10,475 nucleotides of DNA from an uncultured Lachnospiraceae bacterium (GCA_902783445.1 CACZQX010000011.1:1-10475), one strand, 5' to 3'. Positions 1-5,822 are shown, counted from the stretch's first letter. Notes: generated from the sequence alone by a model not told the origin. Numbers and translations are program-made.

Positions 1-605
1 ATAACTTTTCTGTAAGGTTCTTCACCTTCGCTTCTCGTTGTAACATATTTGTCATTCTGAAGATATGAATGAATGATTCTTCTTTCATATGGATTCATTG
101 GTTCTAAAGCAACATATCTCTTTGTTCTCTTAACCTTGAATGCAATGTTCTTAGCGAGGTTTTCAAGAGTTTTCTTTCTTCTTTCTCTGTAATTTTCGGT
201 ATCAAGCTTAACTCTGATATAATCTTCGGATTCTTTGTTTGCTACCAAGCTTACAAGATACTGTAAAGAATCAAGTGTTTGTCCTCTTTTACCGATAAGA
301 AGTCCCATTTCCGGACCTTCCATGTTTATTTCAAGTGACTTTTCTATTTCATCAAATTTAATATCAAGCTCTGCGCTGATTCCCATAGATGAAAGAACGT
401 CTTCAATAAATTTTCTTACATTGTCTGTCATTGAAGCTTTCTTTCTTGCTCTGATTTTTGCAGGTTTGTTAAACATACCCAAAAGACCCGAACTGCCTTT
501 TTCAATGACTTCGTATTCTATTTTATCGCTGGTTGTTTCTAAATTGATGAGTGCTTCGGTAATAGCATCATCTACAGTTTTACCTGTAAATTCTTTAAAC
601 TCCAT
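1..605 (-). CDS. jag: Jag/KhpB RNA-binding protein (C-terminal end cut by window edge)
   Basis: Cytoplasmic RNA-binding protein of the Jag (SpoIIIJ-associated, KhpB) family, linked in Firmicutes to control of cell envelope and division genes and commonly encoded beside yidC. I read 201 codons. Domains in order: Jag-N domain (about 3-50, with FTGKTVDDAI and GSSGLLGMF), a KH-type fold carrying the GxxG loop as IGKRG at 104-108, and an R3H domain near the end (RRIIH, then TRSEGEEPYRKV). Family members usually end one to a few residues after this motif, so almost the whole protein is present. Start choice: an AAGGAG sits at 620-615. The ATG at 605 has a 9-base spacer and gives MEFKEFTGKT, as in homologues, whereas the in-frame ATG at 614 touches the Shine-Dalgarno and is unlikely. 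It begins 15 bases after the yidC stop, so it is probably in the same operon. Confidence 0.95.
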   Translation of the reverse strand, partial: MEFKEFTGKTVDDAITEALINLETTSDKIEYEVIEKGSSGLLGMFNKPAKIRARKKASMTDNVRKFIEDVLSSMGISAELDIKFDEIEKSLEINMEGPEMGLLIGKRGQTLDSLQYLVSLVANKESEDYIRVKLDTENYRERRKKTLENLAKNIAFKVKRTKRYVALEPMNPYERRIIHSYLQNDKYVTTRSEGEEPYRKV

Positions 606-620
606 GCTTTTCATCTCCTT

Positions 621-1889
621 TTATTTTTTACCCTTTTCATTAAACTCATTTACAAGATTTGCCTTAGCTGCAAGGCTACCTTCTTTGAATTTTTTTCCGG
701 CGCGTGAATCTGCTGCTTCATTAGCTTTTTTAACCTGAGCATTTGCATTTGAAAGCTTCTTGGTATTAAACTGAGCATTTTGAGCAACTGTTTGCGCTGA
801 AATATAATTTTTCTTTTTCTTTCTCTTCTTTTCAGCTTTTTCCTGATTCTTCTTAATAATAGCATCAAGTCCGATTTTATCCATATGTCTGTTAACAAGA
901 ATCTGGATTATAACCTGAACCACACTACCTATTGCCCAATAAAGAGCAACACCGGATGGAAGAGTAAAACCAATCCAAAGTGAGAAGATAGGCATAATGA
1001 AATTCATTGATTTCATTGATGTCTGCATAGGATCTGCCTGGTTTGCGGTAACCTGCTGTGTAACCGATTTAAGTTTTTGAGTTCTGGCCATTGAAAGTCT
1101 CATACTCAAGAACTGAACTACTGCAGAAATAATTGGAAGAGCTACCGCAAAAACAACTCCGGCCTTCATAAGAGTCCATGCTGATTGAGACATATCCATT
1201 CCGAGGAATGTATTTGCTGAATGAATCTGATCCAAAGTATCTGTAAATACTTCATGACTGCCGCCATTATTTTCAAATGCTTTACCAACAACTTCCCATT
1301 GATTGTCATTTAGAACAGCCATGTTATTAATAGCTGTATGCATTCTGTCTGTATCCGATAAATCGGCTATTTTATCTGCTTTAACGGTTCTGCTTAAGAT
1401 AAAATCTATATTTTTCGTTGTTAATCCATTATAAATAATGAGATATAAATCCTGTAATTTAGTAACATATGAAGGTATATTTCTGATAATCAAATATACT
1501 GCCCAGAGTACAGGCAACTGGATAAGTAACTGAAGACAACTACCTGATGGTGATGTACCGTATTTTTGGTAAATAGCCTTTGTTTCGGCCTGCATTGCAA
1601 CCATTGATGCATTGTCTCTTTTACCCTGATATTTTTTCTGAACTTCTTTGAGTTCAGGACTCATTACCATATTAAGACGTGAAAATTTTTGCTGTTTTAC
1701 AAAAAGCGGTGTCATCGCTACTCTTACAATAATTGTAAAGATAATAATAGCAAGACCGATGCTTGCAATTCCCATCGCATCAAACAGCATGTAAACGCCT
1801 TCCATTACAAAACCCAAAACCTTGGCAATAAGCTCAATAATAGGTCCTATAATAGGAATGCTACTTTGTGCCATTAAAAATAAACTCAC
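621..1889 (-). CDS. yidC: Membrane protein insertase YidC/OxaA
   Basis: YidC/Oxa1/Alb3 insertase, which inserts and folds membrane proteins alone or with SecYEG. The product has 422 residues. Hydrophobic stretches lie at about 11-35 and 41-62 (containing IIVRVAMTPL, where Arg56 is the expected positive charge of the membrane groove), 117-138 (LQLLIQLPVLWAVYL), 243-263, 297-313 and 314-335. The region between 65 and 115 is the cytoplasmic helical hairpin. The protein is longer than the roughly 260-residue Bacillus SpoIIIJ because of a polar loop at about 140-235 and a lysine-rich tail at 340-422 (KKRKKKK near 354-360). No lipobox cysteine is seen at the N terminus. Start is GTG at 1889, seven bases after AAGGAGG (1903-1897). 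An in-frame ATG at 1874 has no such site. The GTGA at 1889-1886 overlaps the yidD stop by 4 bases, indicating coupling. Confidence 0.96.
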   Translation of the reverse strand: MSLFLMAQSSIPIIGPIIELIAKVLGFVMEGVYMLFDAMGIASIGLAIIIFTIIVRVAMTPLFVKQQKFSRLNMVMSPELKEVQKKYQGKRDNASMVAMQAETKAIYQKYGTSPSGSCLQLLIQLPVLWAVYLIIRNIPSYVTKLQDLYLIIYNGLTTKNIDFILSRTVKADKIADLSDTDRMHTAINNMAVLNDNQWEVVGKAFENNGGSHEVFTDTLDQIHSANTFLGMDMSQSAWTLMKAGVVFAVALPIISAVVQFLSMRLSMARTQKLKSVTQQVTANQADPMQTSMKSMNFIMPIFSLWIGFTLPSGVALYWAIGSVVQVIIQILVNRHMDKIGLDAIIKKNQEKAEKKRKKKKNYISAQTVAQNAQFNTKKLSNANAQVKKANEAADSRAGKKFKEGSLAAKANLVNEFNEKGKK

Positions 1890-2149
1890 CTTTTATCCTC
1901 CTTGAGTGGAACCAAATCTAATCCTCCCTTACTGAAAGGATTGCAACGAAGAAGTCTATAAGCTGCCAACATCGATCCCTTAAAAGCTCCGTGAATCTTA
2001 ATGGCTTCCGCCGCATATTCCGAGCATGTCGGGATAAACCTACAATGTGTTATAGACTTATATGGAGATAAATTATATTGATAAAACTTTATTCCTGCCA
2101 ATAAGAATCTCTTTGGCAAATTAATCTTTGTTATTTTCGAATTTTCCAT
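1886..2149 (-). CDS. yidD: Membrane protein insertion efficiency factor YidD
   Basis: Small YidD-family protein (87 residues from this start), thought to help YidC-dependent insertion at the inner face of the membrane. The family core is clear: an amphipathic N-terminal stretch (LPKRFLLAGIKFYQYNLSP), the motif CRFIPTCSEYA with Cys36 and Cys42, and RCNPFSKGGLDLVP with Cys69. Start: ATG at 2149. A TTG at 2155 (two codons longer) is the only other in-frame possibility because a TAA precedes it at 2158-2156. Neither has a strong Shine-Dalgarno. The gene starts inside the end of rnpA (29-base overlap in another frame), so translation probably depends on ribosomes finishing rnpA. Its own end overlaps the yidC start. 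Confidence 0.93.
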   Translation of the reverse strand: MENSKITKINLPKRFLLAGIKFYQYNLSPYKSITHCRFIPTCSEYAAEAIKIHGAFKGSMLAAYRLLRCNPFSKGGLDLVPLKEDKR

Positions 2150-2483
2150 TTTCAATTAATCCATGTAATTTACAAAGGTGCAAAAATGCACTTTCAATTT
2201 CAAAAAATGTCTTATCTTTTGCTGTATTTCTTGCAATTACAGCAATGCTATAGTCCGAATACTGCATTAAACTTTTGTTTAATCTATAGCTTTCCCTAAT
2301 TAATCTCGTAACTCTGTGTCTTACGACACTGTTTCCAACTTTTTTGCTTACTGAGATACCAATTCTTTCCCCGATATTTTCTTCTTTTAATAAATACATA
2401 ATAAGGTACTTATTTGCATAAGATTTACCCTTCTCATAAACTTTTTTAAAATCTTTTGATTTAAGAGAATTGATATTTCTCAT
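2121..2483 (-). CDS. rnpA: Ribonuclease P protein component
   Basis: Basic protein subunit of RNase P, which assists the catalytic RNA in removing 5' leaders from pre-tRNAs. It has 120 residues, a normal length. The start MRNINSLKSKDFKKVYEKGK is typical of the family, with the aromatic patch for the tRNA leader near 12-30, and the conserved helix is seen as SKKVGNSVVRHRVTRLIRE at about 46-64. The common R-N-R-x-K-R signature reads RHRVTR (55-60): His56 replaces the usual Asn, a change known in the family, and Thr59 replaces a basic residue. ATG at 2483 follows AAAGGAG (2495-2489) with a 5-base spacer. It lies 47 bases downstream of rpmH and shares its operon, as in nearly all bacteria. Confidence 0.97.
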   Translation of the reverse strand: MRNINSLKSKDFKKVYEKGKSYANKYLIMYLLKEENIGERIGISVSKKVGNSVVRHRVTRLIRESYRLNKSLMQYSDYSIAVIARNTAKDKTFFEIESAFLHLCKLHGLIENGKFENNKD

Positions 2484-2500
2484 ATTTTCTCCTTTATTTT

Positions 2501-2531
2501 AATAAGAAGAAAGACCACAGAAACTGCGGTC
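2501..2531 (-). terminator. Hairpin with U-rich tail between rpmH and rnpA
   Basis: On the minus strand the RNA can form an 8-bp stem, GACCGCAG / CUGUGGUC (2531-2524 with 2520-2513, one G-U pair), closed by a UUU loop and followed at once by UUUCUUCUUAUU. The first stem base is the last base of the rpmH stop codon. The tail is interrupted by C and A, so this is more likely a partial terminator or processing signal than a full stop. Such an element would let L34 be made in excess over RnpA. Seen: stem and tail. Inferred: function. Confidence 0.55.
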
Positions 2532-2665
2532 TAAGCTGATAATTTTTTTCTTCCTTTTGCTCTTCTTGCAGCTAATACTTTTCTGCCACCTGCAGAACTC
2601 ATACGCGCTCTGAAACCATGTACTTTAGATCTCTGTCTTTTCTTTGGCTGAAATGTCATCTTCAT
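2531..2665 (-). CDS. rpmH: 50S ribosomal protein L34
   Basis: Ribosomal protein bL34, 44 residues, very basic and located in the large subunit. The start MKMTFQPKKRQRSKVHGFR and the C-terminal half (RMSSAGGRKVLAARRAKGRKK) match the family end to end. Three in-frame ATGs lie close together (2671, 2665, 2659). The one at 2665 is chosen because AAGGAGG (2681-2675) lies 9 bases upstream and it gives the canonical MKMTFQP start, while the ATG at 2671 would sit only 3 bases from the Shine-Dalgarno. It is the first gene of the leftward operon, driven from the promoter at 2710-2738. Confidence 0.97.
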   Translation of the reverse strand: MKMTFQPKKRQRSKVHGFRARMSSAGGRKVLAARRAKGRKKLSA

Positions 2666-2709
2666 AAACATTCACCTCCTTATCGTTAAACAAGAAAATA
2701 TCAGTTAAC

Positions 2710-2738
2710 ATTATATTGATTTATAAATGTATAGTCAA
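2710..2738 (-). promoter_or_regulatory. Sigma-A type promoter of the rpmH operon
   Basis: On the minus strand, TTGACT (2738-2733) and a perfect TATAAT (2715-2710) are separated by exactly 17 bases. The predicted transcript start near 2703 leaves a leader of about 38 bases containing the AAGGAGG of rpmH. This is the strongest promoter match in the window, fitting a ribosomal protein operon. It faces away from the DnaA box cluster, whose nearest box begins 29 bases behind the -35 element. Confidence 0.8.
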
Positions 2739-2766
2739 GTATTTTATTAAAATTAATTTACATAAC

Positions 2767-2810
2767 TTATCCACATTTATCCCATAAGTTATCCACATAA
2801 TTAACATAAA
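2767..2810 (+). repeat. 22-bp imperfect tandem repeat with one DnaA box per unit (plus orientation)
   Basis: Units 2767-2788 and 2789-2810 both begin TTATCCACAT and agree at 16 of 22 positions by eye, the second halves being more divergent. A perfect DnaA box occupies the first nine bases of each unit, so the two boxes lie on the same strand 22 bp apart, about two helical turns. Confidence 0.6.
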
Positions 2811-2823
2811 ACATAATTTAATA

Positions 2824-2867
2824 TGTGGATAACTATGTTTATAACTGTGGTATAATATGTTTATAAT
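2824..2867 (-). repeat. 22-bp imperfect tandem repeat with two DnaA-box-like sites per unit
   Basis: Units 2824-2845 and 2846-2867 agree at 17 of 22 positions by eye. Each begins TGTGG, a perfect inverted DnaA box in unit 1 and a degenerate one in unit 2, and each contains TATGTTTATAA, a one-mismatch inverted box in both. The pair is oriented opposite to the repeat at 2767-2810, giving the cluster a roughly inverted symmetry. Confidence 0.6.
2848..2856 (+). promoter_or_regulatory. Candidate extended -10 promoter inside the DnaA box cluster
   Basis: TGG-TATAAT at 2848-2856 is a perfect TGnTATAAT extended -10 element directed toward dnaA. There is no good -35 at the usual distance (about 2828-2833). 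It lies between and partly over DnaA box variants, so any activity would be sensitive to DnaA binding. In so A+T-rich a region a chance match is possible. Confidence 0.35.
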
Positions 2868-2995
2868 TTTAAAAAATACCTTAAATTCAATCTTTCAAAC
2901 TATAAAAAGTTATAAACACTAAAATTAATTATTGTAAACGTCATATAGGCCTCTCTAAATTATTCTCCGACTATATATAATAGGAAATAAAACAT

Positions 2996-3024
2996 TTGAA
3001 AAATGGGCTAAATTTTGGTATTAT
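2996..3024 (+). promoter_or_regulatory. Probable dnaA promoter
   Basis: TTGAAA (2996-3001) and TATTAT (3019-3024) are separated by exactly 17 bases, giving a predicted transcript start near 3031 and a leader of about 53 bases before the dnaA ATG. It is the best rightward promoter in the gap. No DnaA box overlaps it. The nearest is the variant at 2910-2918. Confidence 0.65.
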
Positions 3025-3028
3025 AGAT

Positions 3029-3050
3029 GTGTGCCTTGCACACTTTTTTT
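3029..3050 (+). terminator. Terminator-like hairpin in the dnaA leader
   Basis: GTGTGC (3029-3034) pairs perfectly with GCACAC (3038-3043) around a CTT loop, and seven T residues follow (3044-3050). This is a short intrinsic-terminator shape for rightward transcription. It begins about where the promoter at 2996-3024 should start its RNA, so transcripts from that promoter would lack part of the stem, while transcription arriving from further upstream would carry it whole. An alternative stem pairs TTTTTGC (3046-3052) with GCAAAAA (3056-3062) and would use part of the T run. Confidence 0.5.
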
Positions 3051-3083
3051 GCTGAGCAAAAATAAAAAGGAGCTTTACTTTTA

Positions 3084-4430
3084 ATGTTAAATAAATTAAG
3101 GGAGAATTGGGATAATATATTAAATACTTTACGTTCGGAAGGAGATATAACGGAAGTATCATTTAACAGCTGGTTAAAACCTCTCACAATCGTATCCGTT
3201 AAAGATAATATAATAACGCTTGGTTATGACGACTCTGATATAGGTCTTAATATTTTAAAGAAAAAGTATTTAAAGCCATTGCAGATTTGTATAAATGATG
3301 CATTGGATGCCGACTTCTCGGTTAATATAATTTCTTCATGCGGTAAAATTGAATCTGACGAAACTAAACCAATAATCAAAAAAAATAACAATTCCGAAGG
3401 TTTGGAGCCCGAATATACTTTTGATTCATTCGTAATCGGCGATAATAATAACATGGCTGCAGCCGCATCTTTGGCTGTTGCGGAATCACCGGCTACACTT
3501 TATAATCCTCTTTTTTTGTACGGAGGACCGGGACTTGGTAAAACCCACCTGCTTCATGCAATCGGTAATTTTATAGCGGATAACAATCCGGAATTAAAGG
3601 TTTTTTATGTTACAAGCGAAACATTTGTAAATGACATTGTAAGCATGATTCGTAACATGAAAGATGAAAACGATAAAGCAAATATAAGAAATAAATACAG
3701 AGAAGTGGACGTTCTTCTCATTGATGACATACAGTTTATTATAGGAAAGGACAGCTCTCAAACGGAGTTTTTCAATGCCTTTAATTATCTGCAAAGCCAT
3801 AACAAACAAATTGTTATTTCTTCGGATAAACCACCTAAAGAGATGGAAATTCTCGAAGAAAGAATGATAAGCAGATTCTTAAGCGGTATGACAATTGATA
3901 TTCAACAGCCGGCATATGAAACCAGAGTTGCAATCCTTTATAAAAAAGCAGAAGAATTAAACTTAAATATCAGCGACGAAATACTTCATTTTATTGCCGA
4001 TAACGTCGTTTCAAACGTTCGTGAACTTGAAGGCGCATTAAATAAAATCAAACTATATTCCGAATTTACCAAAAGTAAAATCGATATAGAATTTGCAAAA
4101 AAAGTACTTATAGATTTTATTTCAAATGATAAGAATAATGAAATAACACCAAAATTCATTATTAAAACCGTTGCCGAACATTACGAACTTACAATGGAAG
4201 AAATGATCTCTTCAAAAAGAAGCAAAAACATTGCTTATCCAAGACAAATTGCAATGTTCCTTTGCAGAAATCTTACGGATGTTTCATTTGAAGAAATAGG
4301 AAGAAATCTTGGCAACAGAGATCATACAACCATAAAACACGGTGTTGAAAAAATAGAAAATGATATTAAGGAAGACGATTCACTTAATACCACAATAGAG
4401 ATATTAAAGAAGAAAATAAATCCAAGTTAA
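3084..4430 (+). CDS. dnaA: Chromosomal replication initiator protein DnaA
   Basis: AAA+ ATPase that binds DnaA boxes, melts the origin and recruits the replicative helicase. It has 448 residues, the usual length. Domain I is about 1-82 (with FNSWLKPL), followed by a short variable linker (about 85-108) and then the AAA+ domain. In that domain are Walker A GGPGLGKTH (147-155), Walker B LLIDDIQF (211-218), sensor I near 244-249, box VII RMISRFLSGM with the likely arginine finger Arg264, and sensor II VRELEGAL with Arg313. Domain IV has the helix-turn-helix ending GRNLGNRDHTTIKHG (406-420). In the DnaA signature, Asn411 replaces the Gly that usually precedes RDHTT, and Met269 ends the box where Leu is usual. 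ATG 3084 follows AAAGGAG (3066-3072) with a longish 11-base spacer. DnaA box clusters flank it on both sides, so autoregulation is likely. Confidence 0.98.
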   Translation: MLNKLRENWDNILNTLRSEGDITEVSFNSWLKPLTIVSVKDNIITLGYDDSDIGLNILKKKYLKPLQICINDALDADFSVNIISSCGKIESDETKPIIKKNNNSEGLEPEYTFDSFVIGDNNNMAAAASLAVAESPATLYNPLFLYGGPGLGKTHLLHAIGNFIADNNPELKVFYVTSETFVNDIVSMIRNMKDENDKANIRNKYREVDVLLIDDIQFIIGKDSSQTEFFNAFNYLQSHNKQIVISSDKPPKEMEILEERMISRFLSGMTIDIQQPAYETRVAILYKKAEELNLNISDEILHFIADNVVSNVRELEGALNKIKLYSEFTKSKIDIEFAKKVLIDFISNDKNNEITPKFIIKTVAEHYELTMEEMISSKRSKNIAYPRQIAMFLCRNLTDVSFEEIGRNLGNRDHTTIKHGVEKIENDIKEDDSLNTTIEILKKKINPS

Positions 4431-4432
4431 AC

Positions 4433-4640
4433 TTATCCACATATTATAAACTTTAATGCATTTTTTAATGTGGATAAGATGTTGATTATTCTTTACAAAT
4501 TATTTAGACATTTTTAAGCATGTTGATAAGCCATATTTTATACACTGATTATTAACTGCTTATACACCTTAAAAAAGGATAATTAACACTAAAAAAAGCT
4601 TGATTTTAAGAGGATTTTTTTACTTATACACTTATAAACA
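4433..4640. other. oriC: Origin sub-region downstream of dnaA: second DnaA box cluster
   Basis: This is most of the 275-base dnaA-dnaN gap. Perfect TTATCCACA boxes lie at 4433-4441 (+) and 4469-4477 (-). One-mismatch variants of TTATNCACA are 4521-4529 (-, TTATCAACA), 4538-4546 (+, TTATACACT), 4560-4568 (+, TTATACACC), 4624-4632 (+, TTATACACT) and 4632-4640 (+, TTATAAACA). The last two share one base and abut the trio tract. In Bacillus the equivalent boxes next to the trios position the DnaA filament for strand opening. No convincing dnaN promoter was found here; a poor match is TTGATT (4600-4605) with TTATAC (4624-4629). Confidence 0.85.
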
Positions 4641-4662
4641 TCCTCTACTACTACTACTACTG
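4641..4662. other. DnaA-trio tract of the basal unwinding element
   Basis: Directly after the last DnaA box variant comes a short C-rich patch (TCCTC, 4641-4645). Five uninterrupted CTA triplets follow (4645-4659), then an imperfect CTG (4660-4662). On the complementary strand this reads 3'-GAT-5' five times, the published consensus for DnaA-trios bound as single strand by the DnaA filament. The order box, GC-rich patch, trios, A+T-rich tract matches the Bacillus subtilis layout. Confidence 0.8.
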
Positions 4663-4690
4663 ATTTATTTATAATATATATTTATATTGT
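4661..4690. other. A+T-rich DNA unwinding element
   Basis: About 30 bases made almost only of A and T (TGATTTATTTATAATATATA and onward) lie between the trio tract and the dnaN Shine-Dalgarno. Position and composition fit the site where the origin first melts. It also contains a TATAAT (4670-4675) without a matching -35, so a dnaN start within it cannot be excluded. Confidence 0.7.
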
Positions 4691-4705
4691 TTCGAGGAGG
4701 AAGTT

Positions 4706-5800
4706 ATGAAAATTTTATGCACAAAAAACAATTTGTTAAGCGGGATTAATATTGTATTAAAAGCGGTTCCTACAAGAACTACTTTAAATATTCTTGAATG
4801 TATCTTAATCGATACCAGATCGGGAGAGATTAAATTAACAGCCAATGATATGGAACTTGGAATAGAAACAATCATTGAAGGTGAAGTATCAGATAAAGGA
4901 TTGATTGCAATTAATGCAAAAATCTTCAGTGAAATTATAAGAAGACTTCCTGAAGGTGATGTGGAAATTAGCACGGATGATTCCTTTAATGTAAATATTA
5001 AATGCGGAAAAGCAAAATTCAATATAAGCGGAAGAGACGGAAGTGAGTTTTCATTTCTTCCTAATGTTGAAAAAGAAAGAAGCATTTATATTTCTCAATT
5101 TTCATTAAAAGAAATAGTAAGACAAACATTATTTTCAATAAATGAAAATGATAATAATAAAATAATGACAGGTGAGCTGTTTAAAATAATCGGTAACAGA
5201 TTAAGAGTTGCCGCACTTGACGGACACAGAATTGCTATAAGAGAGTTGGAACTTAAAGAAGATTTCGGAGAAATGGAAGTAATTGTTCCCGGAAAAACTC
5301 TCGGTGAAATAAGTAAAATTTTAACCGGTGGATTGGAAGATATTGTAAAAATCTATTTTACAAGAAATCATATTGTTTTTGAATTTGACAAAACAACAGT
5401 TGTTTCAAGACTTATAGAGGGCCAGTATTTTTCGGTTGAAAAAATGGTTTCTTCAGATTACAGCACAAAGTTAAAAATCAATAAAAAAGAGCTTTTCAGC
5501 TGTATTGAAAGAGCATCGCTTTTGGTAGAAGTGGATAAAAAACCTATTGTTATGAATATTGAAGGATCTACTTTAAAAATGGACATCGTTTCATCAATGG
5601 GATCCATGGAAGAAAATCTTGAAATCAACAAAGAAGGAAATGATATAGTAATAGGCTTTAATCCTAAGTTCTTCATTGATGCTTTGAAAGTTATAGATGA
5701 TGAAGAAATAAGCATATATCTTTCGGGAGCAAAACATCCTTGTGTTATAAAAGATGATGATAATTCATACAATTATGTTATTCTCCCTGTAAGTTTTTAA
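4706..5800 (+). CDS. dnaN: DNA polymerase III beta subunit (sliding clamp)
   Basis: Ring-shaped processivity clamp that tethers DNA polymerase to the template and docks many replication and repair proteins. It has 364 residues, slightly short of the usual 366-378, with all three clamp domains present (about 1-120, 128-245, 246-364). Recognisable stretches are IEGEVSDKGLIAINAKIFSEIIRRLP near 57-82, the ALDGHRIAIRE segment (170-180) and SRLIEGQYFSVEKM (234-247). The C-terminal YVILPVSF supplies part of the peptide-binding pocket. ATG 4706 follows AGGAGG (4695-4700) at 5 bases. It is the first gene after the unwinding element, and yaaA starts 22 bases after its stop. Confidence 0.98.
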   Translation: MKILCTKNNLLSGINIVLKAVPTRTTLNILECILIDTRSGEIKLTANDMELGIETIIEGEVSDKGLIAINAKIFSEIIRRLPEGDVEISTDDSFNVNIKCGKAKFNISGRDGSEFSFLPNVEKERSIYISQFSLKEIVRQTLFSINENDNNKIMTGELFKIIGNRLRVAALDGHRIAIRELELKEDFGEMEVIVPGKTLGEISKILTGGLEDIVKIYFTRNHIVFEFDKTTVVSRLIEGQYFSVEKMVSSDYSTKLKINKKELFSCIERASLLVEVDKKPIVMNIEGSTLKMDIVSSMGSMEENLEINKEGNDIVIGFNPKFFIDALKVIDDEEISIYLSGAKHPCVIKDDDNSYNYVILPVSF

Positions 5801-5822
5801 ATAATAATTTAAGGAAAATAAA

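Larger units (their letters stand above)
2767..2918. other. oriC: Origin sub-region upstream of dnaA: DnaA box cluster
   Basis: The 418-base gap between rpmH and dnaA holds a DnaA box cluster. Perfect TTATCCACA boxes: 2767-2775 (+), 2789-2797 (+), 2824-2832 (-). Variants of TTATNCACA with one mismatch (TTATAAACA): 2836-2844 (-), 2858-2866 (-), 2910-2918 (+). A degenerate site (TATACCACA) is at 2846-2854 (-). Box density, extreme A+T content and position between divergent rpmH and dnaA match the upstream half of the bipartite Bacillota origin. In Bacillus this half loads DnaA and represses dnaA. The remainder of the gap (2919-3083) holds the dnaA leader described separately. Confidence 0.88.

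Noticed and set aside
235..738. 167-codon plus-strand open frame
   Set aside because: Lies antisense to jag and the yidC end; sequence is low-complexity Ser/Leu/Phe-rich as expected from the reverse of Lys/Glu-rich genes, and both opposite genes are well-supported families.
650..898. 82-codon frame on the same strand as yidC in another phase
   Set aside because: Alternate-frame reading of the Lys/Arg-rich yidC tail, with no ribosome binding site or independent features.
2777..2785. TTATCCCAT as another DnaA box
   Set aside because: Shares only the first six bases with the consensus; treated as part of the diverged 22-bp repeat rather than a box.
2976..2981. TATAAT in the dnaA leader
   Set aside because: No -35 or extended -10 accompanies it; likely chance in an A+T-rich run.
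2971..3162. 63-codon minus-strand open frame across the dnaA leader and start
   Set aside because: Overlaps the dnaA promoter, hairpin and N terminus; no Shine-Dalgarno or recognisable protein features.
4600..4629. Possible dnaN promoter TTGATT with TTATAC, 18-base gap
   Set aside because: Both hexamers are poor and the -10 coincides with a DnaA box variant; in A+T-rich DNA such matches are expected by chance.
4669..5085. 138-codon minus-strand open frame opposite dnaN
   Set aside because: Antisense shadow of dnaN, rich in Ser/Leu/Ile, running into the unwinding element, with no family resemblance.
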